The position numbers and the translations under genes were made by a program. DNA of 64,000 nucleotides from Phocaeicola barnesiae DSM 18169 = JCM 13652 (GTDB lineage: Bacteria > Bacteroidota > Bacteroidia > Bacteroidales > Bacteroidaceae). Under the pieces are notes generated by a model. That model had not been told where the DNA came from and did no database searches. It saw only the letters and a list, made by a program, of their open reading frames with translations. The stretch lies in the NCBI RefSeq assembly GCF_000374585.1, contig NZ_KB894644.1:1-64000 (forward strand), read 5' to 3'. Positions within the stretch are counted from its first letter, which is position 1, and every line of letters starts with the position of its first letter. Shown one piece after another: positions 61,624 through 64,000 of the stretch.

Positions 61624-62397
61624 TTATTTTAAGGCTTCCAGAAGTCTGTCTACCGCCTTTCCGGCATCTCCTTGTTCTTCTTCCAATAAGGTAACGAACT
61701 TGCTTCCGATAATGCATCCGGCTGCGTGCGATACTGCGGCTTCGTATGTCTGTCGGTTGGAGATACCGAAACCGATCATTCGCGGATGCTGCAGATTCAT
61801 GGCTTCGATACGTTTGAAATAAGCTTGTTTCTGTTCGTTGAAGTCTTTCTGGGCTCCCGTGATGGCTGCCGAAGAAACCATATAGATGAAGCCATCCGTG
61901 TGCCGGTCGATTTGCCGGATTCGTTCTTCGCTGGTTTCTGGAGTGATTAACATGATGACTTTGATATCGTATTTTTCGGCAATCGGACGATATTCCTGCT
62001 GATAGTCTTTGAACGGCAGGTCAGGGATAATCACGCCATCAATTCCACATGTTTGACAATCCTGACAGAAGCGTTCGAATCCGTATTGCATGATTGGATT
62101 CAGGTAACCCATGAACACCAATGGAATCCGGACGTCTTTACGGATATCTTTCAGCTGGCTCATCAGCAGTTTCAGCGTCATACCGTTTCGGAGGGCTTTG
62201 GTGGCCGCATCTTGGATGACGGGACCGTCTGCCATCGGGTCACTGAACGGGATTCCGATTTCTATCATATCGATGCCTTTCTTTTCCAGGGTCCGGATAA
62301 CATCGGCAGTTCCGTTCAGGACCGGTGTTCCGGCACAAAAATACAAGGAGAGGACAGGTGTTTTCTTTTCGTTGAATAATTGGTTGATACGGTTCAT
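61624..62397 (-). CDS. trpA: Tryptophan synthase alpha chain
   Basis: A 257-residue TIM-barrel enzyme converting indole-glycerol phosphate to indole and glyceraldehyde 3-phosphate. IEIGIPFSDPMADGPVIQDA carries the catalytic Glu and Asp region of TrpA. The ATG at 62397 (MNRINQLFNEKK) overlaps the trpF stop (ATGA). It is the last trp gene in the window and runs leftward; trpB is not present downstream. Confidence 0.92.
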   Translation of the reverse strand: MNRINQLFNEKKTPVLSLYFCAGTPVLNGTADVIRTLEKKGIDMIEIGIPFSDPMADGPVIQDAATKALRNGMTLKLLMSQLKDIRKDVRIPLVFMGYLNPIMQYGFERFCQDCQTCGIDGVIIPDLPFKDYQQEYRPIAEKYDIKVIMLITPETSEERIRQIDRHTDGFIYMVSSAAITGAQKDFNEQKQAYFKRIEAMNLQHPRMIGFGISNRQTYEAAVSHAAGCIIGSKFVTLLEEEQGDAGKAVDRLLEALK

Positions 62398-63011
62398 AGT
62401 TGTAGCGTTTTGAATTGTTCGATAAATGTTTTTAGTGCAGCGGTATTCTTGCAGGCAGGTGCTGTTTCGAATTGGCTGTTCAGGTCGATACCTGCCCATG
62501 CCGGATGGTGGAAGGAGGCCAGTGCTTCCAGACTGTCTGGTCCGATTCCTCCACTTAACAGGAAAGGAGTCTTTCCCTGATAGTGCTGGAGCAGGTTCCA
62601 GTCAAAACTTTTTCCGGATCCTCCGTAGCCAATACAAGGTGTATCGAAGAGGAAATAGTCGCATGTGCCGGTATATGCTGCTGTCTGTTTTAAATCGTTG
62701 AGAGAACGGATGGCAAAGGCTTTGACAATTTCTACACCCAGTTGTTTCAGTTTCAGACAGGTTTCCGGTGATTCAGTCCCGTGCAGTTGGACGAGATGCA
62801 GTCCGAATTCCTGTATCTTTTCTGTCATGGTCTTGAAATCAGCGTCGACAAATACACCGACACGGCGGGCATGTACAGGCAGGTATTCCGGTCGGTCGGT
62901 TACGTTCCGGGCAGAGGGAGCGAAAAAGATGAATCCCATCCAGTCTGTCCCGCAGGCTTCCACTTCACGGATATTGTTGGCATCCCGCATGCCACATACT
63001 TTTATAAGCAT
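62394..63011 (-). CDS. trpF: Phosphoribosylanthranilate isomerase
   Basis: A 205-residue TIM barrel with MLIKVCGMRDANNIREVEAC and the phosphate-binding ends typical of TrpF. It isomerises phosphoribosylanthranilate in tryptophan synthesis. It overlaps trpC by 10 nt and trpA by 4 nt. Confidence 0.91.
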   Translation of the reverse strand: MLIKVCGMRDANNIREVEACGTDWMGFIFFAPSARNVTDRPEYLPVHARRVGVFVDADFKTMTEKIQEFGLHLVQLHGTESPETCLKLKQLGVEIVKAFAIRSLNDLKQTAAYTGTCDYFLFDTPCIGYGGSGKSFDWNLLQHYQGKTPFLLSGGIGPDSLEALASFHHPAWAGIDLNSQFETAPACKNTAALKTFIEQFKTLQL

Positions 63012-63796
63012 ACTTTCAGTTCATGAATGAAGTGAGACAATGTTTCTCCCGGTCGGGAATTTTTCATGAAAGCTTCTCCCATCAGGAATCCCCGGAATCC
63101 GGCTGTACGGAGACTGATGACTGTTTCCGGTCGGGAGATACCGCTTTCGGACACCAACAGGTAGTTATCCGGAAGTTTTTCTGCCAGGCGGAACGAATTT
63201 TCTACATCGGTATGGAAAGTACCTAGGTTACGGTTGTTGACTCCTACCATATCTATATAGTCATTTACATAAGCCAATTCAGCTTCCGTATGAATTTCCA
63301 ATAGAACTTCCAGCTTCAGTTCATGGGCTGTACGGGCCAGGGACATACATTGTTGAGGTGTCAAGCAGGCAGCAATCAGCAGGATGGCATCCGCACCTAT
63401 CAGCTTTGCCTGATACAACTGATATTCGCTGATGATAAAGTCTTTTCTAAGAATCGGTAGATTCACCAGAGGACGGGCAGTACGGATGTCTTTCAGTGTT
63501 CCGCCGAAGAAAGTTTCATCGGTCAGGATGGAAAGGGCAGAAGCTCCGTTAGTCTCGTAACTGGCAGGGATGATAGCGGCGTCGGCTTCAGCGTTTATCC
63601 AGCCTTTTGAAGGGGATTTCCGTTTGAATTCGGCGATGATTCCGTAGGGTGAAGAAGCCAATGAAGCCTTCATGCTGATACCGTCCGATGGGGTATCCAG
63701 TTGCTGGACAAGATGTGCCATGGGTACGGCCTCTTCCTGTGCTGCCAGTTCTATCCGTTTATGGGCGATGATGGTTTGCAGAATATCTTCTTTCAT
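63002..63796 (-). CDS. trpC: Indole-3-glycerol phosphate synthase
   Basis: A 264-residue TrpC with the lysine motif IIAEFKRKSPSKGWI and phosphate-binding LLVSESGISRPE. It converts CdRP to indole-glycerol phosphate. It lies 24 nt after trpD and overlaps trpF. Confidence 0.93.
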   Translation of the reverse strand: MKEDILQTIIAHKRIELAAQEEAVPMAHLVQQLDTPSDGISMKASLASSPYGIIAEFKRKSPSKGWINAEADAAIIPASYETNGASALSILTDETFFGGTLKDIRTARPLVNLPILRKDFIISEYQLYQAKLIGADAILLIAACLTPQQCMSLARTAHELKLEVLLEIHTEAELAYVNDYIDMVGVNNRNLGTFHTDVENSFRLAEKLPDNYLLVSESGISRPETVISLRTAGFRGFLMGEAFMKNSRPGETLSHFIHELKVCL

Positions 63797-63820
63797 GGTG
63801 ATTGACTTGTGTAAAGGTGA

Positions 63821-64000
63821 TTAACTGTTCAGTTCAATGAATTTCCGGAAGGTAGCCAGTGCTTTTCCGCTTTCCAAGGTCTCGCGGGCTGTACCGATAC
63901 AAGTTTCGATAGGCATCATCGGATTGATGGCCTGGATGGCAAAAGCGGCATTGATGATCACACAGTCTGTCTGGGCTTGGGTAGCCTGGTTGGTAAGGAC
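63821..64000 (-). CDS. trpD: Anthranilate phosphoribosyltransferase, C-terminal part
   Basis: The last 59 codons of trpD run off the right window edge and end in ATFRKFIELNS. NAAFAIQAINPMMPIETCIG fits the C-terminal region of TrpD. Leftward order trpD-trpC-trpF-trpA is the Bacteroides trp operon arrangement. Confidence 0.85.
   Translation of the reverse strand, partial: VLTNQATQAQTDCVIINAAFAIQAINPMMPIETCIGTARETLESGKALATFRKFIELNS

Overview
The window looks like a Bacteroidales chromosome (Bacteroides/Phocaeicola type). It ends inside a trp operon and carries the RprX/RprY two-component pair, GldE, MutY-SSB, RNase G with a tiny COX24-like basic protein, OxyR with a thioredoxin operon, and several promoters of the Bacteroidetes form TTG-N20-TAnnTTTG. 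Most start codons have A-rich leaders rather than strong Shine-Dalgarno sites.

About 0.1-37 kb is mainly an integrative and conjugative element (ICE) of the CTnDOT/CTn type. At its left are a clipped gene and a two-gene AAA-ATPase plus PD-(D/E)XK-like module (248-1980). The mobilisation genes mobA, mobB and mobC run leftward (6148-2387). A GC-rich divergent region at 6149-6888 holds four perfect inverted repeats and is the best oriT candidate. The transfer operon runs rightward from traA to traQ and a lysozyme (6889-22063), then a terminator. A leftward block of small ICE genes follows (27224-22938: PcfJ, PcfK, SLOG/DUF1273, DUF3873 and others). AT-rich cargo occupies 22.1-22.9 and 27.5-36.3 kb: a lone unknown gene, a pair made of a PNP-STAND ATPase and an AAA-TPR protein, a dead IS256 copy, and a superfamily 1 helicase with an unknown partner. 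No integrase is visible, so the element's ends are not proven. Both mobC and traG carry an apparent one-base deletion, so the element may be transfer-defective unless these are sequence errors.

At 36.97-37.19 kb a promoter, hairpins and a strong terminator enclose a short segment without a convincing gene. It may be a small RNA or the element's right boundary. Next come a truncated acetyltransferase and an arsR-thioredoxin-arsC-arsP metalloid cluster, with matching TTCG-N8-CGAA operators in front of arsR and the thioredoxin gene.

From 40 to 64 kb the genes look chromosomal: an arginase-like protein, an outer-membrane barrel, a lipoprotein, a large sensor kinase with a LytTR regulator, a patatin, oxyR divergent from a thioredoxin operon with a near-consensus OxyR site between them, a Fur-family regulator, Hsp20, ScdA/RIC, RNase G, an HU protein, mutY-ssb-gldE-phosphopantetheinyl transferase, rprXY, asparaginase, and trpD-C-F-A running leftward off the end.

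The strongest unexplained signals are the element AACCACTAAATCC exactly 9 nt before the mobA, traI and traN start codons, the PNP-STAND/AAA-TPR operon, and the putative RNA or att segment at 37 kb.
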